From assembly GCA_030616165.1 (NCBI GenBank), contig JAUWXV010000028.1, positions 1 through 24,064 on the forward strand: 24,064 bases of DNA, in the 5' to 3' direction. The notes under the pieces are model-generated. The model was not told the origin of the DNA and made no database searches. It worked only from the letters and a program-made list of their open reading frames with translations. Positions 6,899 through 13,435 of the stretch are shown one piece after another (positions within the stretch are counted from its first letter, which is position 1; every line of letters begins with the position of its first letter). The position numbers were made by a program, and so were the translations under genes. This DNA is from a bacterium (GTDB lineage: Bacteria > SM23-31 > JAUVVT01).

Positions 6899-7951
6899 TC
6901 ATTCCTCAATGTATCTTGGAGCAGTTGCTTTAAAATTAATCCATACCTCTTTCCCGAGTCGAAGACAAAGTTTTTTCATAGAGTCCCTTGTTATCAGAGC
7001 AGACATTTCTATACCTATATCGACAGTGACTTCACTACTCAGTCTGTCCATCTCTATATCTGTGATGATACCTTTAAATGTGTTGCGCGCACTTGTCTGG
7101 AGATTTGTATTCGAGATTGTAATATCCTCACCCCGCAGGACCATAGACCCTGTTCCGCTCTCTTTATCAGAAAGGATAAAAAATCTTTTCCCCTCGGTTA
7201 CAAATTCTGCGAGTTCATTGCCCGAATTTCTTAATTCTCCTTTAAAGATATTCTTGATACCGATAAACTTGGCAACAAACTCAGATTTTGGATGTTGAAA
7301 AACCTCATACGGGCTTCCCACCTGGGAAATTTTTCCATCTTCCATAACTGCTATACGAGTTGCCAGTGAAATAGCCTCTTCATAGTCATGTGTAACGTGG
7401 ATCATAGTCTGGCCGGAGCGGTTGATCCTTCTGAGAAGCGCTCGTATTTCTGATTTGGCTTGAATATCCAGGGAAGATATGGGCTCGTCAAGTAGAAGAC
7501 ATTTTGGTTCTGTCGCTAATGTGCGAGCTAAAGCCACACGCTGTGCTTCTCCACTTGAAAGTGTTTCGGGTTTACGTTTGAGCAAAGGCATAAATCCGAT
7601 ATCCTCGGCAAGTTGTTCAATACGGGTATATATTTCCTTTCTTGATACCCTGCGGCATCGGAGCGGGTAGGAGAGATTCTCTTGAACGCTTAGATGAGGA
7701 AAGAGCGCTTTATCCTGATACACAATGCCTATATGCCGCTTTTGAATCTTTTCTTTTGTAACATCGTGACCATCAAGTATGATGTGTCCATTGTCTGGCT
7801 CAAGTAATCCGGAAATAATCTCAAGGAGCACCGTTTTCCCAACACCGGATTTACCGAGGAGAACAAAATATTCTCCTTGTGTTACCTCGAAAGAAATATT
7901 TTTCAGGGCAAATGTATCGATTGTTTTTGTAATGTTTCTAACTTCGAGCAT
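6899..7951 (-). CDS. wtpC: Tungstate/molybdate ABC transporter ATP-binding protein
   Basis: The ATPase of an importer, about 350 residues. Walker A is GKSGVGKT (33-40), the Q-loop is YQD near 79, the signature LSSGEAQR (131-138), Walker B CLLLDEP (151-157) and the switch histidine is in THDYEEA. The C-terminal part after about residue 230 is a TOBE/Mop-like domain, which in this family can bind the oxyanion and inhibit uptake. Start: the ATG at 7951 has GGAG at good spacing; the longer TTG start at 7966 has none. The start lies inside the end of wtpB in another frame. Naming as Wtp rather than Mod rests on the binding protein encoded two genes upstream. Confidence 0.92.
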   Translation of the reverse strand: MLEVRNITKTIDTFALKNISFEVTQGEYFVLLGKSGVGKTVLLEIISGLLEPDNGHIILDGHDVTKEKIQKRHIGIVYQDKALFPHLSVQENLSYPLRCRRVSRKEIYTRIEQLAEDIGFMPLLKRKPETLSSGEAQRVALARTLATEPKCLLLDEPISSLDIQAKSEIRALLRRINRSGQTMIHVTHDYEEAISLATRIAVMEDGKISQVGSPYEVFQHPKSEFVAKFIGIKNIFKGELRNSGNELAEFVTEGKRFFILSDKESGTGSMVLRGEDITISNTNLQTSARNTFKGIITDIEMDRLSSEVTVDIGIEMSALITRDSMKKLCLRLGKEVWINFKATAPRYIEE

Positions 7952-8756
7952 TTTTATTCTCCGCAAGAAGCCTTAAAATAATAAAAATAACCAGACAAAC
8001 AATGATAAAGAGCGCTGCAACAGGCCGAGCATATTTAAGACCGAATGAACTGAACCGTTCAAAAATAAGCACCGGTGTAACCATAGGATGATAGGCTATA
8101 ACGATCACCGCCCCGAATTCACTTAATCCCCGTGCCCACATCATGATAAGACCCGAAAGCACAGATCTCCAGGCAAGCGGCAGGGATATTGTAAAAAATA
8201 CTCTAATAGGTGTTGCCCCGAGAGTAAGGGCTGCTTTTTCAAGCCGCTCCGGGACAGACGCAAAACCCTCACGTGCACCGTTAATAAGAAATGGAAGACT
8301 CACAAACGCCATCGCTACCATAATTCCTGCCGGATTTCCAACAAATGAGAAATCAATTTCTTTAGCCAGTTTGCCGATGACGCTATTTCGGGAAATCACT
8401 CCAAGAATTGCTATCCCGGCAGCTGTATGTGGAATTACAATCGGCAAATCAACAATCCCGGTGATTAGGCGTTTCAATGGAAAATTTTTGCGTGCTAAAA
8501 GATAAGAAAATGGTATAGCGAAAATGGCAAGAATAAGAGTCCCTGCCATAGAGACCCAAAGAGTCAGCCAAATACTTTTCTGAACAGCATCATCTTTGGC
8601 TGCATCTAAAAGACCCCCTAAAGAACTGTTAATGAACATCCCGGCAAGGGGAGCAATAATAAATAACAGCACCAGTCCCCCCATAGCAATGAAAAATAAT
8701 TCACGTATGTCGGGCTTCTTTAGTTCAAGTATATGATTTTTATTATTTAGTTGCAT
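7938..8756 (-). CDS. wtpB: Tungstate/molybdate ABC transporter permease
   Basis: An inner-membrane permease of 272 residues with about six hydrophobic segments. The coupling-loop signature for binding the ATPase is visible in 'GARE...VPERLEKAALTLGATPIRVF', and the ModB/WtpB-typical RGLSEFGAV follows. It overlaps the end of wtpA by 14 bases and the start of wtpC by 14, so the three are co-translated. No strong ribosome site precedes its ATG, which fits translational coupling to wtpA. Confidence 0.93.
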   Translation of the reverse strand: MQLNNKNHILELKKPDIRELFFIAMGGLVLLFIIAPLAGMFINSSLGGLLDAAKDDAVQKSIWLTLWVSMAGTLILAIFAIPFSYLLARKNFPLKRLITGIVDLPIVIPHTAAGIAILGVISRNSVIGKLAKEIDFSFVGNPAGIMVAMAFVSLPFLINGAREGFASVPERLEKAALTLGATPIRVFFTISLPLAWRSVLSGLIMMWARGLSEFGAVIVIAYHPMVTPVLIFERFSSFGLKYARPVAALFIIVCLVIFIILRLLAENKNARS

Positions 8757-9714
8757 ATTTTTTCAAAATCTCAGGTAACTTGTTGTAAGTATTTGTGGAG
8801 GAGGGAACCATAGATGGCTGACCATTTCTTTCCATGATTCCAAGCCCTCCGTCTTTATTACAAAGAAATTTTACAAATTCTAACGCTGCTTTTGGATTGG
8901 GAGCATTCCTCGGAATCGTGATACTGTATATCATTGGCATTCCTGTTTTTGTAATAAATGTACCTGGTTTTTTCCCGGTTACTTTAATACTCGCCTTTTT
9001 ATAAAAATCGCTCAACTCAGGCATTTTTAAATTTATTTCATCTGGCAGCAGAACAAATTTTAGTCCGTGCTGCTGAGCAACAGAGCGGTACAAGAAAATA
9101 TAATCAATATCGTTAGTCTCAAGAAGAGCAAGAAGGTCTACCTCTTTAGGACGTATAAAATTTAAGTCCTTGCTGAGCAGCTTTTGTGCTAACCCGGGCT
9201 GCCGATAAAATTCCTCAGCGAGTTTTATTGTAAAGACTGCCCGATAACCGCAGGGATCTGTATTGGGATCTGATCTGCCGAAAACCACACTTTCATCCAT
9301 CATGATCTCGTACCAGTTATCTCTATTAATTTCTTTTGCTCTCCTTGATGTATAACTATAATAGACAATGGTCATTTCATTGCTTGCGAACTTTAGATTC
9401 CAATCCGCGTGTTCCGGAATAAGTAATTCATCTATAACGGTATAATCAGCAGAGGCAATCACATCGCAAAGTCTTTCCAGTTCACTTATTTTGCGTGCGC
9501 ATGTCCGGCTGCCTGCCGATTCACAGAGAATCCTGACTTTAGGATATTCCTGATTAAACTTCTCCGAGATTTCCTTAAAGGGCACCGACAGACTGCCTGC
9601 GTGGAAGATGATCAAGTCTCCTGAAAGGGAGTTTTTCTCTTCATCACCCAGAAGTATTTGATTTAGTACCATTACAATAATTAGTAGAATCGGAATCTTA
9701 ATTATTATTTTCAT
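8743..9714 (-). CDS. wtpA: Tungstate/molybdate-binding protein, WtpA type
   Basis: A 323-residue periplasmic oxyanion-binding protein. After a hydrophobic N-terminal segment (about 5-22, no lipobox cysteine) come the WtpA hallmarks: HAGSLSVPF, AGSRTCARKISEL, ASADYTVID, GRSDPNTDPCGYRA and RSVAQQHGLKFVLLPDEINL. These blocks mark the WtpA/archaeal-type ModA group, whose studied members bind tungstate or molybdate with six-fold coordination using two carboxylates; I cannot assign both ligands from sequence alone. Whether it prefers tungstate or molybdate is open. The ATG overlaps the end of the ModE-like gene by 17 bases and has only a weak ribosome site. Confidence 0.93.
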   Translation of the reverse strand: MKIIIKIPILLIIVMVLNQILLGDEEKNSLSGDLIIFHAGSLSVPFKEISEKFNQEYPKVRILCESAGSRTCARKISELERLCDVIASADYTVIDELLIPEHADWNLKFASNEMTIVYYSYTSRRAKEINRDNWYEIMMDESVVFGRSDPNTDPCGYRAVFTIKLAEEFYRQPGLAQKLLSKDLNFIRPKEVDLLALLETNDIDYIFLYRSVAQQHGLKFVLLPDEINLKMPELSDFYKKASIKVTGKKPGTFITKTGMPMIYSITIPRNAPNPKAALEFVKFLCNKDGGLGIMERNGQPSMVPSSTNTYNKLPEILKKYATK

Positions 9715-10066
9715 TTGAAATCTTTTTTAAAAATATGTCTAAAGATTTTTCAACCTTCTTTTTTATGTCCAGCCGAAAATTTGAATAGGCTTTGATCCAA
9801 TTTTTGCCGTCAGCTGTAAGAACGGATTTCCCTCCGTACCGCCCACCACGGGTTTTTTCAATAAACTTAATTCCCAGACCTGCTTCAGCCTTTTTTAAAT
9901 CGCCCCATGCTTTCCGGTAACTTATACCCAGATATTCCGCAGCTCCCTTAAGAGAACCTTTATCCTCAATAGCATTAAGCAAACGCCACTTGCCATCACC
10001 AAAAACACCTTCTCTGTTTTCAGTAGAAATCCACAGCTTAAACTTTGCCGATAATTTTTGCGTCAT
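9698..10066 (-). CDS. ModE-type transcriptional regulator, DNA-binding domain only
   Basis: A 122-residue winged helix-turn-helix protein matching the N-terminal domain of ModE: FGDGKWRLLNAIEDKGSLKGAAEYLGISYRKAWGDLKKAE, then the wing region RGGRYGGKSVLT. It has no C-terminal Mop domains, so it cannot sense molybdate as E. coli ModE does; short ModE proteins of this kind are common outside enterobacteria and may sense metal through another partner. Being the second gene of the operon, it probably controls its own operon. It overlaps the small gene before it by four bases (ATGA). Confidence 0.92.
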   Translation of the reverse strand: MTQKLSAKFKLWISTENREGVFGDGKWRLLNAIEDKGSLKGAAEYLGISYRKAWGDLKKAEAGLGIKFIEKTRGGRYGGKSVLTADGKNWIKAYSNFRLDIKKKVEKSLDIFLKKISNENNN

Positions 10067-10257
10067 TTAAAACATCCTAATTGACATTGGCAAAACCTGA
10101 TGTTCCGTTTATTACAGATTCTTGCAATTTCCAATGGATTGACACTTAATTGCTGGGCAATTTTTAATGCCTCAGGGCATGGCAGCTTCAATTTTTTCCC
10201 ATCATTGAAAGATTTTTTAAGAATCGCATTGATAAGCTCTTCTTTATTATTCTCCAT
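10063..10257 (-). CDS. Small conserved-looking protein ending in CQCQLGCFK
   Basis: A 64-residue cytoplasmic protein, first gene of the molybdenum operon. It opens with GAGGAG at seven bases from the ATG and ends in an ATGA overlap with the ModE-like gene, so it is surely translated. The middle looks like a small helical, HTH-like unit (LPCPEALKIAQQLSVNPLEIARICNK), and the tail has three cysteines in CQCQLGC, with another in the middle (LPCPE). From memory, short proteins with a 'CQLGCF' tail recur near molybdenum and formate dehydrogenase genes in anaerobes, but no function is known to me. The cysteines could bind a metal or cluster, making it a sensor partner for the sensor-less ModE; that is inference. 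Confidence 0.75.
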   Translation of the reverse strand: MENNKEELINAILKKSFNDGKKLKLPCPEALKIAQQLSVNPLEIARICNKRNIRFCQCQLGCFK

Positions 10258-10305
10258 AGATTTTCTCCTCGGTTATGCATAGTTCGACATATCGCTTTGC
10301 AAAAG

Positions 10306-10333
10306 AAGACACTGTTATTTATAACAGTGTCTT
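10306..10333 (-). terminator. Strong hairpin in the molybdenum operon leader, possible attenuator
   Basis: AAGACACTGTTAT (10306-10318) and its exact reverse complement (10321-10333) form a 13-bp stem around two bases. Read on the minus strand it is followed by CTTTTGC, a short T-rich stretch, and lies 48 bases before the first gene of the operon and 16 bases after the structured element at 10350-10490. This is the position of an intrinsic attenuator. An alternative is a dimeric protein operator. Confidence 0.5.
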
Positions 10334-10349
10334 ACAAAAATATTTTTAT

Positions 10350-10490
10350 AATTAGCTGAAAGGCGATATTATCCAAATTCCTGTGGGATAAATACCATCA
10401 CATCTCCCAGACAAAAAGCACGTGATGTGTCCACAAAGGGTGAAATCAGCAATAAGTTTACTATAGACTCTACGACGCGTTCAGCTAATT
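10350..10490 (-). ncRNA. Candidate structured RNA leader of the molybdenum/tungsten operon
   Basis: Eleven-base complementary ends, AATTAGCTGAA (10350-10360) and TTCAGCTAATT (10480-10490), enclose about 120 bases. Inside them a nested pair CCTGTGG/CCACAAAGG (10380-10386 with 10431-10439, two-base bulge) encloses CATCAC/GTGATG (10396-10401 with 10422-10427). The element sits in the 435-base gap before a molybdenum operon, on the transcribed strand, directly ahead of a terminator-like hairpin. That is the layout of a riboswitch with its expression platform; the known class for this context is the Moco RNA motif. I could not match that class's conserved bases by eye, so it may be a divergent form, another class, or chance. 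Strand is inferred from the operon. Confidence 0.4.
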
Positions 10491-10506
10491 TGTGTTCTCA
10501 TTGGGT

Positions 10507-10538
10507 TATATCTGCTTGATTCTATCACTGCAGATATA
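10507..10538. repeat. 9-bp inverted repeat upstream of the leader
   Basis: TATATCTGC (10507-10515) and GCAGATATA (10530-10538) are exact reverse complements 14 bases apart. It lies at the upstream edge of the candidate leader and is probably in the promoter region of the molybdenum operon, so an operator or a leader stem are both possible. I cannot pick a convincing promoter in 10491-10628; the stretch is AT-rich and holds no gene. Confidence 0.4.
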
Positions 10539-10628
10539 TGGAATGTAAACTGGCCATTCTATAGACGAATGCCTTATTCAATTATAACTTTACTTTTTAC
10601 TAGAAACCCATGGAGTCCAAAATTTAAT

Positions 10629-10656
10629 GCACGACGCATTTTTAAAGACGTCGCAC
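10629..10656 (-). terminator. Candidate terminator of the formate dehydrogenase operon
   Basis: On the minus strand GTGCGACG pairs with CGTCGTGC (two G-T pairs) around a 12-base loop, followed by ATTAAATTTT. It lies 36 bases after the stop of the cytochrome gene, the last gene of the operon. The T tract is weak. Confidence 0.4.
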
Positions 10657-10692
10657 ATTGTTACCCTACTCAATGATAAACTAAAAAACAAC

Positions 10693-11211
10693 TCAAAATC
10701 CTTGAATACTCTGCAAACTGCGCTGGATATTCTTTATATCTTCTGTAGAAATCTCAGATCCTGCCTTCTCTGCCATTCTTTCAATCATTTGAAGCTGATA
10801 GTCAGTACTGAGGGCACTGAGTTTTTTCAGCGCTTGCTCATCATGACATCTCACACATTTGAGTAATTCCAGCGAAGAATGTATCTTGTCAACATCCGCT
10901 GAAGAAAGATTAATATCTGGCATCATTTCCATATGTTTAATGATTTGTGATATCTCGGCTGACGATCTATGAATTCCCAAAAACCTGCGCTCACTATGGC
11001 AATCAACGCATTTTTGCTCAAGAGCAGCAAACGGTTCAAATGAACCGTTTCTCATTGTCTCAGACTCTATGGTCGCTAATGATACTTTTATTTCACCCAG
11101 TTCTGATTTCATATTAAGCATCAATTGAGCCAGGAAAACAACGATAATAGCCGTGATTATCACAAGGAAGAAAGGGAGTATGCGTTCAAATAAATGGGTT
11201 TCTCTTTCCAT
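10693..11211 (-). CDS. Membrane-anchored diheme cytochrome c
   Basis: A 172-residue protein with one N-terminal membrane segment (about 11-33) and two heme c sites, CVDCH (68-72) and CVRCH (119-123). The soluble part should face the periplasm, where cytochrome c maturation takes place. The region between and after the hemes is helical and charged. It is the last gene of the formate dehydrogenase operon, 158 bases after the NrfD-type subunit, and is preceded by AAGGAA. It may take electrons from the dehydrogenase membrane subunit and hand them to periplasmic carriers. I do not recognise a named family; a NapC/NirT assignment is unlikely because it has only two hemes. Confidence 0.85.
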   Translation of the reverse strand: MERETHLFERILPFFLVIITAIIVVFLAQLMLNMKSELGEIKVSLATIESETMRNGSFEPFAALEQKCVDCHSERRFLGIHRSSAEISQIIKHMEMMPDINLSSADVDKIHSSLELLKCVRCHDEQALKKLSALSTDYQLQMIERMAEKAGSEISTEDIKNIQRSLQSIQGF

Positions 11212-11280
11212 AACATTATTCCTTTTTTATAATTTAACTATCAACTATTAGTAATCTGCCGTCAGTTATAGTTTTGGTTC

Positions 11281-11321
11281 TTGCTGATTACTGACCGCTG
11301 ATAGCTACGTTGCTGATCGCT
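11281..11321. repeat. Degenerate CTGAT-type repeats and a small palindrome
   Basis: In the 158-base gap before the cytochrome gene, CTGAT/CTGAC words recur (GCTGATTA, CTGACCG, CTGATAG, GCTGATCGC) as in a worn short tandem repeat. Just beyond, 11341-11355 is a palindrome TTGAAAA-T-TTTTCAA close to the end of the NrfD-type gene; it may be part of a weak terminator. No gene is seen in the gap. Confidence 0.35.
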
Positions 11322-11369
11322 CACATTTATATAATGAATATTGAAAATTTTTCAAATCTTCAATCTTTG

Positions 11370-12641
11370 TTAAACAGAGGACGTAGTTTCACTTGCATAA
11401 ATCGGTAAATTTTTAACTGCAAACTTAAATATGATTAATCCAATCGAGATAATACCAACAGTGATGAATATCTCTGACCAGAGTGGATAGTATGTTTCCC
11501 ACTCCTGGACGATAATCCCCACGACTGACACGTTTAGTCGATTCCAGACCAAGCCTACCACCACTAAAATTGAACTCCATAAAAGACCCCGGCGGGTACT
11601 GCGAATTTCTGGTGTCAGAAATAAAATGAGCGGCACAATAATACCTATCGTTATTTCCATCCACCACGAAACCGCCTGCCCATTGAGCATAAAAGCTTCT
11701 ATGACAGCACCGCGGACAACCAAATCTCCCACTTTTAGCAACAAATAAAAGCCGAGCAGATAGGGCATCACTCTTGCTAGACTGGTGAGTAGATTGAAAT
11801 TCGCTTTGTGTTTTAGCATATTCTCGCTCATGAGCGTCTCAAAAGTAACCATCGCCGGTGCGGTCATAATGGCTGAGAATAGAAATAGAAGCGGTAAAAT
11901 TGGCGTATACCACAAGGCATGCAACTTGTGGGGAACGAACAAAAAAAGCGATCCGAGCGAGGCTTGGTACATTGTCGAGATCATCACTCCGGCTATGATG
12001 AGCAGGATTGGCATCTGCTTATCCCGCGGCATCACCCCGGTTCGCATAGCTATCTCCCAGGCGAGAAGAACCAAGACAATTACAAACACCCATATAAACG
12101 AATAAGTCATGGCTAAAGTAAAAAGTCCCAACATCACAATAATCAACCATGGAACAAACGACTTCCAATAAGTTTGAAACTTCTCCATACGATATTTTTC
12201 AAATACAACAGGTAGAAATTCTAAGAGCAGAACGGTGGTGTAGAGCATCACACACCAGGAGACTTCAAACATCGGCGAGTCGCGATTCCAGAAAAAAATA
12301 GCTGCCCAAATATTCCAGGGCCTGCCGAGATCAACACACAATCCGAAAATATACAACAGATAACCCAGAAACGCCGTTAATATCGCCGTACGAGCGAGGG
12401 CATGGAACTTTCGTCCACCGAAAAGATATACTGTTCCCGCCATCACAAATCCACCAGCCGCTAGAGCGCCACCCGCCATGATGTCAAACCCAATCCACAG
12501 ACCCCAGGGATAGCCATCGCTCAAGTTTGTGACCGCACCAAGTCCCATCAAAAAGCGGTAGAGAACCAGAACGATTCCAAATCCCGCCAACAGCCATAAA
12601 ATCGTTTGTCCAATTGAAGGTTTTGTTAATTCGCTTTTCAT
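11370..12641 (-). CDS. HybB/NrfD-type membrane subunit of formate dehydrogenase
   Basis: A 423-residue integral membrane protein with about ten hydrophobic segments. The N-terminal part carries HybB/NrfD-family blocks: GYPWGLWIGFDIMAGGALAAGGF, YIFGLCVDLGRPWNIW and SPMFEVSWCVMLY. Members of this family anchor periplasmic iron-sulfur subunits and exchange electrons with menaquinone; unlike FdnI they hold no heme b. Here it replaces the cytochrome b subunit that E. coli FDH-N uses. The ATG overlaps the iron-sulfur gene by four bases, and its ribosome site GGAGG lies in the codons for the Gly-Gly near the end of that gene. Confidence 0.93.
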   Translation of the reverse strand: MKSELTKPSIGQTILWLLAGFGIVLVLYRFLMGLGAVTNLSDGYPWGLWIGFDIMAGGALAAGGFVMAGTVYLFGGRKFHALARTAILTAFLGYLLYIFGLCVDLGRPWNIWAAIFFWNRDSPMFEVSWCVMLYTTVLLLEFLPVVFEKYRMEKFQTYWKSFVPWLIIVMLGLFTLAMTYSFIWVFVIVLVLLAWEIAMRTGVMPRDKQMPILLIIAGVMISTMYQASLGSLFLFVPHKLHALWYTPILPLLFLFSAIMTAPAMVTFETLMSENMLKHKANFNLLTSLARVMPYLLGFYLLLKVGDLVVRGAVIEAFMLNGQAVSWWMEITIGIIVPLILFLTPEIRSTRRGLLWSSILVVVGLVWNRLNVSVVGIIVQEWETYYPLWSEIFITVGIISIGLIIFKFAVKNLPIYASETTSSV

Positions 12642-13435
12642 TGTTGACCTCCTTCCGAATGTAGTTTTTCTTTATTTTCGATCCTGCGATTAACTATCCA
12701 GGATATAGCTCCTAACGCGACTCCCAGCCCGGCTAATACAAAAGGAATCGGCTGCATGCCATGTTTGACGAAATCGGTCAATGATTTCTCAGGCAGATCA
12801 GTTGCGAAACTCAATTCTTCAAAAGGCACATTCGATAGGTGCATTACACAAGTGCCGCCTACTTCATTTTTACCGTAGATATGATGTACATAACCGCGAG
12901 GGTTGTTGCGAATCCGGTCTTCTGCTTCTACAATAAGCGTTTCCCGATCGCCAAAGATGATCGCGTCAGTTGGACAGGCTTTTGAGCAAGCTGGCTCTTC
13001 ACCTGCTTCTACACGATCGGCACACATCGTGCATTTGGTGATTTTCGGCAAGGCTTTTTCCCATTCAAAGCGTGGTACCTTGAAAGGACAGGCAAGTTGG
13101 CAGTAACGACAGCCGAGACAGATGCTGGCATTGTAAACCACTGGACCCGCCTCCGTTTTCTCTAAGGCATGAACCGGGCAGGCAGTTGCGCAGGCTGGTT
13201 CATTGCAATGAAAACATTGAAGCTTTCCAAATACCCAATCAAAGCGGTTCCGTACTTTTACTTCATTATACGTGATAAGCGTCCATGTTTTTGATGACAG
13301 GTCCCTCGGATTCTGATATCCCTTGGAAGCAAAAAACTCCGTCTCCTCGCTAGGTAAGTTATTCCATTCTTTGCAAGATACCTGGCAGCCCCGACAACCT
13401 ATACAACGTGTTGCATCAATAAGCATCGCTTTCAT
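12638..13435 (-). CDS. Formate dehydrogenase iron-sulfur subunit (four [4Fe-4S])
   Basis: A ferredoxin-like electron-transfer subunit of 265 residues. The four cysteine groups are CIGCRGCQVSC (11-21), CFHCNEPACATAC, CLGCRYCQLAC and CTMCADRV...CSKAC, enough for four [4Fe-4S] clusters. A hydrophobic segment near residues 230-248 is the single membrane anchor typical of the FdnH/FdoH group. It passes electrons from the catalytic subunit to the HybB-like membrane protein. It overlaps the catalytic subunit's stop by four bases (ATGA), with GGAGGTG as ribosome site inside that gene's last codons. The protein has no signal peptide and would be exported together with the Tat-carrying catalytic subunit. 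Confidence 0.95.
   Translation of the reverse strand: MKAMLIDATRCIGCRGCQVSCKEWNNLPSEETEFFASKGYQNPRDLSSKTWTLITYNEVKVRNRFDWVFGKLQCFHCNEPACATACPVHALEKTEAGPVVYNASICLGCRYCQLACPFKVPRFEWEKALPKITKCTMCADRVEAGEEPACSKACPTDAIIFGDRETLIVEAEDRIRNNPRGYVHHIYGKNEVGGTCVMHLSNVPFEELSFATDLPEKSLTDFVKHGMQPIPFVLAGLGVALGAISWIVNRRIENKEKLHSEGGQQ

Noticed and set aside
10350-10490. tRNA-Sec (selC) gene near the formate dehydrogenase genes
   Set aside because: There is no T-loop GTTCRAAT sequence, no TCA anticodon loop and no acceptor-stem geometry in the element.
10627-10866. 79-residue plus-strand frame opposite the cytochrome gene
   Set aside because: It is antisense to the heme-binding region, with no ribosome site and no recognisable domain.
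11425-11667. 80-residue minus-strand frame inside the NrfD-type gene
   Set aside because: It is out of frame within a strongly conserved membrane protein gene and has no protein-family likeness.
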